64,000 bases of DNA from Pseudoxanthobacter soli DSM 19599. GTDB lineage: Bacteria; Pseudomonadota; Alphaproteobacteria; Rhizobiales; Segnochrobactraceae. The position numbers and the translations under genes are program-made. Positions within the stretch are counted from its first letter, which is position 1, and each line of letters opens with the position of its first letter. Location of the stretch: assembly GCF_900148505.1 (NCBI RefSeq), contig NZ_FRXO01000003.1, forward strand, positions 434,001 to 498,000, given 5' to 3'. The notes beneath the pieces are model-generated. The model searched no databases. It saw nothing but the letters and a program-made list of their open reading frames with translations, and was not told the origin of the DNA. Positions 39,224-47,543 of the stretch are shown here, piece after piece.

Positions 39224-39832
39224 TTAGGCGGCCTCGTCCTGCTCGGAGACTTCCTCGAGGTCGGCATCCTCGTCGACGGCTTCGTCCGCGGCCTTCGCGG
39301 TGCCGCGGCGCGGGCTCTTGGCGAGCTGCGCCTCGATGCGCTGCACAGCCTCGGTCTCCGAGATATGAGCCACGACGGCGATCTCGCGCGCCATCCGGTC
39401 GAGGGCGGCTTCATAAAGCTGCCGCTCCGAATAGGACTGCTCGGGCTGGTTCTCGGCGCGGTACAGATCGCGCACGACCTCGGCGATCGAAATCAGGTCG
39501 CCGGAATTGATCTTGGCTTCGTATTCCTGGGCCCGGCGGCTCCACATGGTGCGCTTCACGCGCGCACGACCGCGCACGGTGCCGAGCGCCTTTTCCACCG
39601 TGGCCTCGTCCGACAGCTTGCGCATGCCGACGGAAGCGATCTTCGCCGTCGGCACCCGAAGCGTCATCTTGTCCTTCTCGAAGGTGATGACGACGAGTTC
39701 CAGCTTGTGGCCCGCGACTTCGCGTTCCTCGATCGCCACGATCTGCCCCACGCCGTGCGCCGGATAGACGATGTGCTCGCTCGCCTTGAAACCGTGCTTG
39801 GAAGGGGCCTTCTTTGCCGTGGTGGTGGCCAT
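39224..39832 (-). CDS. carD: CarD-family transcriptional regulator
   Basis: RNA-polymerase-binding regulator that stabilises open complexes, notably at rRNA and housekeeping promoters. The 202-aa product starts MATTTAKKAPSKHGFKASEH (ATG 39832, AGGA upstream). The N-terminal CarD/TRCF RNAP-interaction domain follows (HIVYPAHGVGQIVAIEEREVAGHKLELVVITFE). The helical DNA-binding domain contains KRTMWSRRAQEYEAKINSGDLISIAEVVRDLYR and ELYEAALDRMAREIAVV-like segments. An acidic tail ends the protein. A good promoter candidate lies about 290 nt upstream at 40124-40151. Confidence 0.94.
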   Translation of the reverse strand: MATTTAKKAPSKHGFKASEHIVYPAHGVGQIVAIEEREVAGHKLELVVITFEKDKMTLRVPTAKIASVGMRKLSDEATVEKALGTVRGRARVKRTMWSRRAQEYEAKINSGDLISIAEVVRDLYRAENQPEQSYSERQLYEAALDRMAREIAVVAHISETEAVQRIEAQLAKSPRRGTAKAADEAVDEDADLEEVSEQDEAA

Positions 39833-40123
39833 TCGAATCCTGCTCCTGCGCCGTTGGCGCCCGAGACACCGCGTGCTATGCGGTTGCCCGATGCGTATCC
39901 GCCTGGACGAAGTCACGCGCAGAATAAAGTCCGGACATCGCAATTCGCTGCGATCCGGTCGCTGCCACGCTTCGTGCCGCCTCGTAGGATCCTGCGCTCC
40001 GCCGAAAAAGTCCGCTCACGACCAAGACGTCCGAACAAAGACGCCTGCGTTATTCCACCATGAAAGGAGGAGATGAGGCCGGATTGGGCAAGGAGGTAAC
40101 AGGTGCTCTCCGATGGTTCTGGA
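39833..40123. other. Long 5' leader region of carD
   Basis: If the promoter at 40124-40151 is used, carD has an untranslated leader of about 280 nt. I see no gene in it. Confidence 0.4.
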
Positions 40124-40151
40124 AATATAGCACAATCTGTGCAAATCACAA
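40124..40151 (-). promoter_or_regulatory. Candidate carD promoter with operator-like palindrome
   Basis: On the minus strand, TTGTGA (40146-40151), a 16-nt spacer, then TATATT (40124-40129). The spacer contains a perfect palindrome GCACA-ATC-TGTGC (40130-40142), well placed for a regulator. A weak AAGCCTT/AAGGCTT hairpin (40151-40174), possibly the fdxA terminator, adjoins it. Confidence 0.5.
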
Positions 40152-40277
40152 AGCCTTCCCGGCCGCAAAGGCTTCCGGGACTGGCATTTTTCGCCTAAGC
40201 ATGGCCGGTATGCCGATTCGCCGCATCTCCTCAGATGCGCGACGGCGTCTCCCCGGCGCTCATCGGATGCGGGTGTT

Positions 40278-40613
40278 TCAGTCGCCCTCGCCGGGCTCCG
40301 GAGACAGCAGCGCCAGCTTGTCGGGCTTGCCGTCCCATTCCTTCGCATCGGGCAGGGCGTCGCGCTTCGTCGTCAGGTTCGGCCACATCGCAGCGTAATC
40401 GCGATTGAGCGCCAGCCAGCTTTCGAGGCCCGACTCCGTATCCGGCTTGATCGCCTCGGCCGGGCATTCCGGTTCGCACACGCCGCAATCGATGCACTCG
40501 TCGGGATGAATGACGAGCATGTTCTCGCCTTCATAGAAGCAGTCGACGGGACAAACCTCGACGCAATCGGTGTACTTGCACTTGATGCAGTTTTCCGTGA
40601 CGACGTACGGCAT
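40278..40613 (-). CDS. fdxA: Seven-iron ferredoxin FdxA
   Basis: Small electron carrier with one 3Fe-4S and one 4Fe-4S cluster. The 111-aa product starts [21 protein letters not shown]. Cysteines at 9, 17, 21, 40, 43, 46 and 50 match the 7Fe pattern ([33 protein letters not shown]). A conserved C-terminal segment ([17 protein letters not shown]) follows. The ATG at 40613 has AAGGA at good spacing. It is next to carD, the common alphaproteobacterial order. An S4-domain gene often found immediately upstream in relatives is absent. Confidence 0.95.
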   Translation of the reverse strand: MPYVVTENCIKCKYTDCVEVCPVDCFYEGENMLVIHPDECIDCGVCEPECPAEAIKPDTESGLESWLALNRDYAAMWPNLTTKRDALPDAKEWDGKPDKLALLSPEPGEGD

Positions 40614-41105
40614 CTCGAAGTCCTTGTGCGGAACGCCGCGGAGCCGGTGCCGGCCTTCGCCCCGCTGCAGCTTTCCGCTCGGCCGGCGTCCCGGCATCTG
40701 GTCGTGGCGCCGGCGTCCCGGCTGCGAGCGATCCCGTCGCCCGGCTTCGGCGACGTCGGCGATGCCGCGCCCGCGGTAACGTGAATTTGGGAGCGCGGGG
40801 CTTGTCGCGGGAGCGGACTAACGCGGAAACGAGGGCCGCGCAAGCCATCCGCGTGTCTCATCAGGCTCTCCGGCCCGGATCACGTTTCCCCAAAAACGCG
40901 CGAAAAGGCGCAGGATCGGAATATCCTCCTCATTAATCGGCCTAGAGAGACGAGGATCTCGCGTCGGCCAGATTGGAAGGAATAAAATTCCGGATGCACC
41001 AAAGCGCGGCCCAATGAAAATGTTCACGGCTTGTTCTTGCCAGCTTAGTCACGCTCCCATATGGTCCGGGGACGGGAAACTTCAAGGCGGCCGGGAGGGG
41101 CGGGC
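40614..41105. other. Divergent spacer between fdxA and comM
   Basis: This 492-bp spacer has no supported gene. The part at 40915-41050 is lower in GC (CCTCCTCATTAATCGG, GGAATAAAATTCCGG) and should carry the comM promoter. GGAAT-AAA-ATTCC (40979-40991) is a small perfect palindrome there. Confidence 0.4.
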
Positions 41106-42635
41106 ATGGTGAGCCATGTTGCGACGGTTGCGTTTCAGGGCATCGAGGCCGTTCCGGTGGACGTTCAGGTCCAGATCGGACCGGGCGCCGTCGCGTTCAC
41201 CGTCGTCGGCCTGCCGGACAAGGCGGTCGGTGAAAGCCGCGAGCGGGTTCGCGCCGCCCTGATCGCGTCGGGCCTGTCGCTCCCTGCCAAGCGCATCGTG
41301 GTCAATCTCGCCCCGGCCGACCTGCCGAAGGAGGGAAGCCATTACGACCTCCCGATCGCGCTCGGGCTGATGGCGGCGATGGGCGCCATTCCGGCGGCGG
41401 CGCTTGAAGACTGGATCGTGCTCGGCGAACTCGCGCTCGACGGCACCATTGCCCCCGTGGCCGGGGCACTGCCGGCTGCGATGGGCGCCCATGCCCTCGG
41501 CAAGGGCCTGATCTGTCCGGCCCGGTCGGGCCCGGAGGCCGCGTGGGCGGGCGAGGCGGTACCGGTGCTCGCGCCGACGAGCCTGATCGGCATCGTCAAC
41601 CATTTCCGCGGAACGCAATTGCTGTCACGGCCGCAGCCGCGCATCCGCGACGCAGGCCCGGCCCTGCCGGACCTCAAGGACGTCAAGGGGCAGGAGACGG
41701 CGAAGCGCGCGCTCGAGATCGCGGCGGCCGGCGGCCATCATCTGCTGTTCGTCGGCCCGCCGGGGTCCGGCAAGTCGATGCTGGCGGCGCGGCTGCCGTC
41801 GATCCTGCCGCCGCTTTCCCCGCGCGAGCTTCTGGAAGTGTCGATGATCCACTCCGTCGCCGGCCAGCTCGCCGACGGCCGTCTGTCGGATCGCCGGCCA
41901 TTCCGCGCGCCGCATCACTCGGCGTCCATGGCCGCCCTTGTCGGCGGCGGCCTGCGGGCGCGGCCGGGCGAAGTCTCGCTTGCCCATAACGGTGTGCTGT
42001 TCCTGGACGAACTGCCGGAATTCCAGCCCCAGGTGCTCGATGCGCTGCGGCAGCCGCTCGAAAGCGCCGAGGCGGTGATCGCGCGGGCCAACCACCGCGT
42101 TTCCTATCCGGCGCGGGTGCAGATGGTGGCGGCGATGAACCCCTGCCGCTGCGGCATGGCAGGGGAACCGGGCCACACCTGTCGCCGGGGCGCGCGCTGC
42201 GCGGCGGACTATCAGGCGCGGGTTTCGGGACCGCTGCTCGACCGCATCGATCTCAGGGTTGAAGTCAGTGCCGTCAGTGCCGCGGACCTTGCCTTGCCAT
42301 CGCCGAGCGAGGGCTCGGCGGAGGTGGCGGCCCGCGTGGCCGCCGCGCGCGGCCGCCAGGCGGCGCGGTTCGCGGCCATGGGCCTCGACATCCGCGTCAA
42401 CGCGGCCTGCAGCCCGGGGCTGGTGGAGGACATCGCCCGGCCCGATGCGGCGGGACAGGCGCTGCTGACGGCGGCGGCCGAGACGATGCGGCTGTCCGCG
42501 CGCGGCTATCACCGCGTGCTGAAGGTCGCGCGCACGCTCGCCGACCTCGACGGCTCGGAAGCCGTGGGGCGTCTCCATCTCGCCGAAGCGCTGGCGTTCC
42601 GGCGGCTGTCGTCGAGCTTCGCGGAGGCGGCGTAG
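41106..42635 (+). CDS. comM: ComM/YifB-family Mg-chelatase-like AAA+ protein
   Basis: AAA+ helicase of the ComM family, which promotes branch migration during integration of transforming DNA in naturally competent bacteria and is found widely elsewhere. The 509-aa product has an N-terminal Lon-protease-like domain (VDVQVQIGPGAVAFTVVGLPDKAVGESRERVRAAL). The AAA+ core has Walker A VGPPGSGKSMLA, RPFRAPHHSAS and Walker B VLFLDELPEF. A Cys-rich zinc-like insertion (NPCRCGMAGEPGHTCRRGARC) and the C-terminal LSARGYHRVLKVARTLADLDG follow. ATG 41106 has GGAGGGG upstream. Confidence 0.93.
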   Translation: MVSHVATVAFQGIEAVPVDVQVQIGPGAVAFTVVGLPDKAVGESRERVRAALIASGLSLPAKRIVVNLAPADLPKEGSHYDLPIALGLMAAMGAIPAAALEDWIVLGELALDGTIAPVAGALPAAMGAHALGKGLICPARSGPEAAWAGEAVPVLAPTSLIGIVNHFRGTQLLSRPQPRIRDAGPALPDLKDVKGQETAKRALEIAAAGGHHLLFVGPPGSGKSMLAARLPSILPPLSPRELLEVSMIHSVAGQLADGRLSDRRPFRAPHHSASMAALVGGGLRARPGEVSLAHNGVLFLDELPEFQPQVLDALRQPLESAEAVIARANHRVSYPARVQMVAAMNPCRCGMAGEPGHTCRRGARCAADYQARVSGPLLDRIDLRVEVSAVSAADLALPSPSEGSAEVAARVAAARGRQAARFAAMGLDIRVNAACSPGLVEDIARPDAAGQALLTAAAETMRLSARGYHRVLKVARTLADLDGSEAVGRLHLAEALAFRRLSSSFAEAA

Positions 42636-42669
42636 AGCGATCCCGAGGGGAAGGTCGGCGGGGGCTGGG

Positions 42670-42742
42670 CTTGAAGCTGGAGCCGGGTTCCGGGAGCGAT
42701 GTCCCGGTCGACCAGATCGGCCCGTCCGATCGCTGTCCGCTC
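42670..42742 (+). repeat. Degenerate copy of the dispersed repeat (second half)
   Basis: TTGAAGCTGGAGCCGG, GGGAGCGAT, GGTCGACCAGATCGGCCC and GTCCGATCG...CGCTCC follow the order linker, hairpin 2, tail of the complete copies. Many positions are changed and the first hairpin is missing. It lies between comM and trmB. Confidence 0.5.
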
Positions 42743-42770
42743 CGCGGCGCGCCGGCCCCGCCCGGTGGGA

Positions 42771-43463
42771 TCAGAGGCGGCGGAAGGTCAGGTAGGCCGG
42801 CGGCCGGCCTTCGCGGATCGCCTTCGCCTCGTAGCGTGTGCCGGGCCAGCCCGCCCAGGGCTTGCGCCAGTCATCCGCGGTCTCTGCGGACCAGGCGAAT
42901 GCGGGATGGGCGTGCACATGGTTGAGCGCCCAATCAACATAGGTGTCGATGTCGCTTGCAAAACGCAGCTCGGCGCCCGGCTTCATCACCCGCGCCAGCC
43001 GGTCGAGCCGGTCGGCCGAGACGAAGCGGCGCTTCCAGTGCCGCTTCTTAGGCCAGGGATCGGGATAGAGCAGGTAGACACGCGAAAGGCTTGCGTCGGG
43101 CAGCCAGTCGATGACTTCGACGGCATCGCGATCGTGAAGGCGGATCGTGTCGATGCCGTCCCGCTCGATCGAGGCGAGGGCCTTGGCCATGCCGTTGACG
43201 AACGGCTCGCAGCCGATGAAGCCGACGGCGGGGTTTGAGCGGGCCTGGTGCATCAGGTGCTCGCCGCCGCCGAAGCCGATCTCCATCCAGACCTCGTCGA
43301 CGGGCCGCGGGAACAGCGCGCGGAGATCGTCCGGCGCCGGCACGGCGGTGTCGACCGCCAGCCGGGGCAGCAGCGTCCCGGTGAGATCGGCCTGATGCTC
43401 GCGCAGGGGACGGCCCTGGCGCCGGCCGAAGAACGCGGATCGGCGCGGTTGTTCGTCGGTCAT
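42771..43463 (-). CDS. trmB: tRNA (guanine-N7) methyltransferase TrmB
   Basis: Methylates G46 of tRNAs with S-adenosylmethionine. The 230-aa product has [17 protein letters not shown] (SAM site), [15 protein letters not shown], the signature [19 protein letters not shown] and [15 protein letters not shown]. It lies downstream of metK, which makes its cofactor, as in many Rhizobiales. The 320-bp spacer between them (43464-43783) shows no gene or clear terminator. Confidence 0.95.
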   Translation of the reverse strand: MTDEQPRRSAFFGRRQGRPLREHQADLTGTLLPRLAVDTAVPAPDDLRALFPRPVDEVWMEIGFGGGEHLMHQARSNPAVGFIGCEPFVNGMAKALASIERDGIDTIRLHDRDAVEVIDWLPDASLSRVYLLYPDPWPKKRHWKRRFVSADRLDRLARVMKPGAELRFASDIDTYVDWALNHVHAHPAFAWSAETADDWRKPWAGWPGTRYEAKAIREGRPPAYLTFRRL

Positions 43464-43783
43464 GTCGAAAGTGCCGTCCCTATGGTTTCGGTCACGCCGG
43501 CCAGCCGTTCGCCCGCAGGCCGGAGATGATGCGGCTTCTCGTCGGCAAACCCGACAGGAGCGGATGAGCCGATCTGCCCAACGGCCTGAAAGCGTCCGGC
43601 GCGTCTTCTAACCGCGAGGCTGCGCCGCAGCGGAAGCAGTGTCTGCGAATGCACCTGAAACAGCAACGGCGCAGCCTCAGCCGCGCCGTGCCCCGGATTT
43701 GTCCGTACCGAGCTTAGGACCACCAGCGAGCAGTCGGCAACGCGAAGTCGCCGCTCCCGCCGGGGCGCAACCGCGCCGGAGCG

Positions 43784-44956
43784 TCAGGCGACCGCCTTGG
43801 CCAGCACGTCGGCGAGGTCGGTCTTCTCCCAGGAGAAACCGCCGTCCGCTTCCGGCGCGCGGCCGAAATGGCCGTAGGAGGAGGTGCGGGCGTAGATCGG
43901 CCGGTTCAGGCCGAGATGCTGGCGGATGCCGCGCGGGGTCAGGTCCATCACCTCGCGGGCGGCCTTCTCGATCGAGGCCTCGGCGACCTTGCCGGTGCCG
44001 TGCAGGTCGACATAGACCGCCAGGGGCTCGGAGACGCCGATCGCGTAGGCGATCTGCATGGTGCAGCGGTCGGCAAGGCCGGCGGCCACCACGTTCTTGG
44101 CGAGGTAGCGCGCGGCATAGGCCGCGGACCGGTCCACCTTGGTGGGGTCCTTGCCCGAGAACGCACCGCCGCCGTGGGGCGCCGCGCCACCGTAGGTGTC
44201 GACGATGATCTTGCGGCCGGTCAGGCCGCAGTCGCCATCCGGGCCGCCGATCACGAACTTGCCGGTCGGGTTGACGTGCCAGATGGTGTCCTTGCTCACC
44301 CAGCCTTCCGGCAGGTCGGCGGTGATGTACGGCGCGACGATGTCGAACACGTCGGACGACGACAGGTTCGGATCGACGTGCTGGGTCGAGAGCACGATCT
44401 GCGTCGCGCGCACCGGCATGCCGTTCTCGTAGGCGAGCGTGACCTGGCTCTTCGCGTCGGGGCCGAGCGCCGGCTCCTTGCCGGACTTGCGGACCTCCGC
44501 CAGCGTCTTCAAGATTTTGTGGGCATAGTAGATCGGGGCCGGCATCAGGTCCGGCGTCTCGCGGCAGGCATAGCCGAACATGATGCCCTGGTCGCCGGCG
44601 CCTTCGTCCTTGTTGCCGGCGGCATCGACGCCCTGGGCGATATCGGCCGACTGGGCATGGAGGTGGACGGCGACGTCCGCGTTCCGCCAGTGGAAGCCTT
44701 CCTGCTCGTAGCCGATATCGCGGATCGCGAGGCGCGTCAGGTGGGTCAGGTAGTCGTTCGTGATGGTCTCGGGGCCGCGGACCTCGCCGGCGATGACGAC
44801 GCGGTTGGTGGTAGCCAGGGTCTCACAGGCGACGCGCGCTTCCGGCATCACCGACAGGTACGCATCGACGATGGTGTCGGAGATGCGGTCGCAGACCTTG
44901 TCGGGATGGCCTTCCGAAACGGATTCGCTGGTGAACAGGTAGCTCGAACGGGACAC
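43784..44956 (-). CDS. metK: S-adenosylmethionine synthase
   Basis: Makes S-adenosylmethionine from methionine and ATP. The 390-aa product has the three family signatures: [44 protein letters not shown], and [27 protein letters not shown]. It ends ADVLAKAVA. Length is normal for alphaproteobacteria. The start is GTG at 44956 with GGAG upstream. A hairpin with a T-run precedes it at 44977-45015. I see no recognisable SAM-II or SAM/SAH aptamer. Confidence 0.96.
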   Translation of the reverse strand: MSRSSYLFTSESVSEGHPDKVCDRISDTIVDAYLSVMPEARVACETLATTNRVVIAGEVRGPETITNDYLTHLTRLAIRDIGYEQEGFHWRNADVAVHLHAQSADIAQGVDAAGNKDEGAGDQGIMFGYACRETPDLMPAPIYYAHKILKTLAEVRKSGKEPALGPDAKSQVTLAYENGMPVRATQIVLSTQHVDPNLSSSDVFDIVAPYITADLPEGWVSKDTIWHVNPTGKFVIGGPDGDCGLTGRKIIVDTYGGAAPHGGGAFSGKDPTKVDRSAAYAARYLAKNVVAAGLADRCTMQIAYAIGVSEPLAVYVDLHGTGKVAEASIEKAAREVMDLTPRGIRQHLGLNRPIYARTSSYGHFGRAPEADGGFSWEKTDLADVLAKAVA

Positions 44957-44976
44957 TGGCTTCGCAGCTCCATCTA

Positions 44977-45015
44977 GGAAAAGGGCGTGGACGCCGAACC
45001 AACGGCACCACGCCC
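44977..45015 (-). terminator. T-tailed hairpin between the XRE gene and metK
   Basis: Stem GGGCGTGG / CCACGCCC (44983-44990, 45008-45015) with a 17-nt loop. On the minus strand it is followed by TTTTCC. It lies 100 nt past the XRE stop and 26 nt before the metK start. It can be the XRE terminator, or an attenuator in a read-through transcript. Confidence 0.6.
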
Positions 45016-45018
45016 GTC

Positions 45019-45047
45019 AAATAGCAGCAAAGCGAGGGGGAGTTCAA
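45019..45047 (-). promoter_or_regulatory. Possible metK promoter
   Basis: TTGAAC (45042-45047), 17-nt spacer, CTATTT (45019-45024) on the minus strand. Spacing is ideal but the -10 match is only moderate. The predicted transcript start falls at the edge of the hairpin below. Confidence 0.35.
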
Positions 45048-45114
45048 GCAGACATAAAGGTATGTTTATATGCGGAACTGGCCATGACGGTCGGAAACCG
45101 CATCAAGGCGCAGC

Positions 45115-45531
45115 TCACGCCACCTCGTCGTCCGCCAGGGATTCCACCAGATCCACCACGCGCCGCCGAACCTGGCCGCTGCGGATCCGCACGAACGCCC
45201 GGTTGAGTGCGAGACCCTCGCTCGAGGTGAGGAAGCTCGTCACATAAGCCGCCGGATGGTCCTCGGAAAAACCCTCCGAAGTTGCCGCGCCCGGCGTGGG
45301 CGGTGCGTCCTCGAAGAAGAACGACACCGGAACCTGCAGAACCGTTGCGATATGCTGCAAGCGGCTTGCTCCGATACGATTCGTTCCCTTTTCGTATTTC
45401 TGGATCTGCTGGAACGTGATGCCAAGATGCTCGCCGAGCTTCTCCTGGCTCATTCCAAGCATCATTCGACGCATACGCACACGGCTTCCGACGTGTGAAT
45501 CGATAGGATTGGGGGACTTCTTACTGGGCAT
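45115..45531 (-). CDS. XRE-family helix-turn-helix regulator (PraR-like)
   Basis: DNA-binding regulator with a lambda-Cro/C1-type HTH near the N-terminus (VGSRVRMRRMMLGMSQEKLGEHLGITFQQIQKYEKGTNRIGASRLQHIATVLQVPVSFFFE, about 14-74). A short C-terminal region of about 65 residues ends in a charged helix (RRRVVDLVESLADDEVA). The 138-aa size and the place between lnt and metK match the rhizobial HTH regulators of which PraR is the known example (biofilm and quorum-related genes). Equating them is inference. A TTGACA promoter overlaps the end of lnt. Confidence 0.88.
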   Translation of the reverse strand: MPSKKSPNPIDSHVGSRVRMRRMMLGMSQEKLGEHLGITFQQIQKYEKGTNRIGASRLQHIATVLQVPVSFFFEDAPPTPGAATSEGFSEDHPAAYVTSFLTSSEGLALNRAFVRIRSGQVRRRVVDLVESLADDEVA

Positions 45532-45684
45532 TGGCTTGGGGTCCTCAGAACACGTCGAAAAGCGCGCACTACTGCGCGGCGTGTGATCAGTACCGACGCT
45601 CTAATCGGGGTCTTGAGGACCCACCCCCCTCGTCGGCGTGGCATACACGGTGGTCGATAGTCGGCACGCCGTGGTTGACGGCTG

Positions 45685-45713
45685 GATAATGAGGTGTTTT
45701 TGACCGGTGTCAA
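45685..45713 (-). promoter_or_regulatory. Candidate promoter of the XRE regulator
   Basis: Minus strand TTGACA (45708-45713), 17-nt spacer, ATTATC (45685-45690; TTATCC with 18-nt spacing is the alternative). The -35 is a perfect consensus and overlaps the lnt stop codon. TTGAC-ACC-GGTCAA forms a near-palindrome over the -35, possibly an operator. Confidence 0.5.
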
Positions 45714-47458
45714 TCAGTCGCTTTGTGTTGGCGCCCGCGACGCCGCGCCGCGAGCAGAAGGAACACGACCGCGACCACGCCGAGTACAGGCCCATCGCCG
45801 ATGCGGGCATAGAGGGGTTTGCCGATTGCGGCCGGCAGCGCGCCGTCGACGACGCCCCGTTTCGACAGGGCGAGACTGGCCCGGATGCGGCCATAGGGGT
45901 CGACGATCGCCGAGATGCCGGTATTGGCCGCACGAACCAGCGGCAGACCCTGTTCCACCGCACGCGTGCGCGCCTGCTGGAAGTGCTGGTAGGGCCCGGG
46001 CGTGTCGCCGAACCAGGCATCGTTGGTGAGATTCAACAGCCAGCCGGGATGCGTGCCGGGAGCAACCACCTCCGCGGGAAAAATCGCCTCGTAGCAGATC
46101 AGCACGCTCGCCGGCGGAACACCGGGAAGCGTCATCGGCACATGGCCGCTGCCTGGGGTGAAGCCACCGGGCAGGGATTCCGCCAGTGCGCCGAGCCCGG
46201 TGCTTTCCAGCACGGACTGGAACGGCAGATATTCGCCGAACGGCACGAGATGCACTTTGTCGTCCCGCCCGATGATCGTTCCCGTGCGGTCGATCGCGAG
46301 CGCGCTGTTGTAGTAGCGCTCGGATGCGGCCGTTTCCGCGCTGTCGCCCTGCGGGTCGACGCCTGCCTCGGTCGCGGTCGCAAAGACCGTTCCGGCGACG
46401 AGCACGCTCCGCTCCGGAAGCGACCGGGCGATGTCCCCGAGTGCGATGGCTGAATCGGCGAGGAGGAAGGGCGTCGAGGTCTCCGGCCACACCACGACGG
46501 TGGTGCCGTCCTCCGGTGCGGGCTTTGCTTCCCTGGTGAGGGAGAGCAGCACGTCGAAGCTCTGCCAGCGGTTCTCCGGCCGCCACTTTTCGCTCTGGTC
46601 GATGGCGGGCTGCACGAGATGCAGCCGCACGCCGGCCACGTCCGCGTCGTCGGCGCCGGAAAGCCGGGCGAAGCCGAACGCGGCGAGCGCCCCGATGAGC
46701 GCGGCGGCGGCGGCGCAAAGGGCGGTGCCACTCCGCCGGCGGCCGAACGGTCCGAACGGCGCCGCGGGAGCCGCGCCGGCAAGCGCGGCGACGAGCGCGA
46801 GCCCCGAGACGCCGATGAGGCTTGCGCCCTGCATCAGCGCCTCGCTGTTGGTCAGCGCGTAGCCGATGTCGTTCCAGGGAAAGCCGGTGGCAATCCGTCC
46901 GCGCAGCCATTCCGTCGCCGTCAGCGCGGCGGCGAGCGCAACGACGCGGGAAGCGCCCGGGCGCCAGAATGCGATGGCCAGCACGGCGGCGGCCGCGGGA
47001 AATACGGCCAGCCCCGCCGGCAAGCCGGCGACGGCAAACGGGATCATCCAGCCATAATCGGCCGCATCCACCAGAAACGCGGCGCCGATCCACCACAGGC
47101 CGGCGAGGAAGGCGCCGAACCCCCACCACCACCCCACCAGCGCCGCGGTGCGCAAGCGCCGGCCCGTCGGCCGCATCGCGGCGCCGTCGAGCAGGAAGAC
47201 CAGGAGCGGAAGCGAGATCAGCAGCGCCGCGCCATACCCGAACGGGGCCTGGGCGAGCGCGGAAACGCCGCCGGCAGCGAAGGCGAGGGCATTCCGCCGC
47301 CATCCGGTGAGGCCGGCAATCCGTGCGGCGAACCGGTCGAGCGCCGGAAGCGCTCCGTGGGCGGAAGACGGAATGCGCCGCGCGACACCCTCGCCGGGCC
47401 GCGCGGCCTCGCCGGCCACGAAGAACCGGCCGCGGCGTCGGTCCCGAAGTTTTCGCAT
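45710..47458 (-). CDS. lnt: Apolipoprotein N-acyltransferase
   Basis: Inner-membrane enzyme that adds the third acyl chain to bacterial lipoproteins. The 582-aa product has about six N-terminal transmembrane segments (for example ALAFAAGGVSALAQAPFGYGAALLISLPLLVFLL). A periplasmic nitrilase domain follows with the catalytic triad: Glu in VVVWPETSTPFLL, Lys in DDKVHLVPFGEYLPF and Cys in VLICYEAIFP. NLTNDAWFGDTPGPYQHF and a last transmembrane helix complete it. The ATG at 47458 has GAGGGAG upstream; a 53-codon upstream extension is rejected. Next to corC, as in most proteobacteria. Confidence 0.95.
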   Translation of the reverse strand: MRKLRDRRRGRFFVAGEAARPGEGVARRIPSSAHGALPALDRFAARIAGLTGWRRNALAFAAGGVSALAQAPFGYGAALLISLPLLVFLLDGAAMRPTGRRLRTAALVGWWWGFGAFLAGLWWIGAAFLVDAADYGWMIPFAVAGLPAGLAVFPAAAAVLAIAFWRPGASRVVALAAALTATEWLRGRIATGFPWNDIGYALTNSEALMQGASLIGVSGLALVAALAGAAPAAPFGPFGRRRSGTALCAAAAALIGALAAFGFARLSGADDADVAGVRLHLVQPAIDQSEKWRPENRWQSFDVLLSLTREAKPAPEDGTTVVVWPETSTPFLLADSAIALGDIARSLPERSVLVAGTVFATATEAGVDPQGDSAETAASERYYNSALAIDRTGTIIGRDDKVHLVPFGEYLPFQSVLESTGLGALAESLPGGFTPGSGHVPMTLPGVPPASVLICYEAIFPAEVVAPGTHPGWLLNLTNDAWFGDTPGPYQHFQQARTRAVEQGLPLVRAANTGISAIVDPYGRIRASLALSKRGVVDGALPAAIGKPLYARIGDGPVLGVVAVVFLLLAARRRGRQHKATD

Positions 47459-47543
47459 GGCCCGGGCTCCCTCGCCGTGCGGTGGTGGTGGCGGGCCGGC
47501 AGGGGCGGCGGGCACCGGAAGCGCGGGCCGGCGCCCGCCGGCG

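Noticed and set aside
40614-40697. Remnant of an S4-domain protein fused upstream of fdxA ([18 protein letters not shown])
   Set aside because: The resemblance is limited to basic residues; no S4 core motif is present, and fdxA has its own ribosome site.
44957-45114. SAM-II or SAM/SAH riboswitch upstream of metK
   Set aside because: Checked because such switches precede metK or met genes in alphaproteobacteria. I could not find a pseudoknot-like arrangement, only one terminator-like hairpin.
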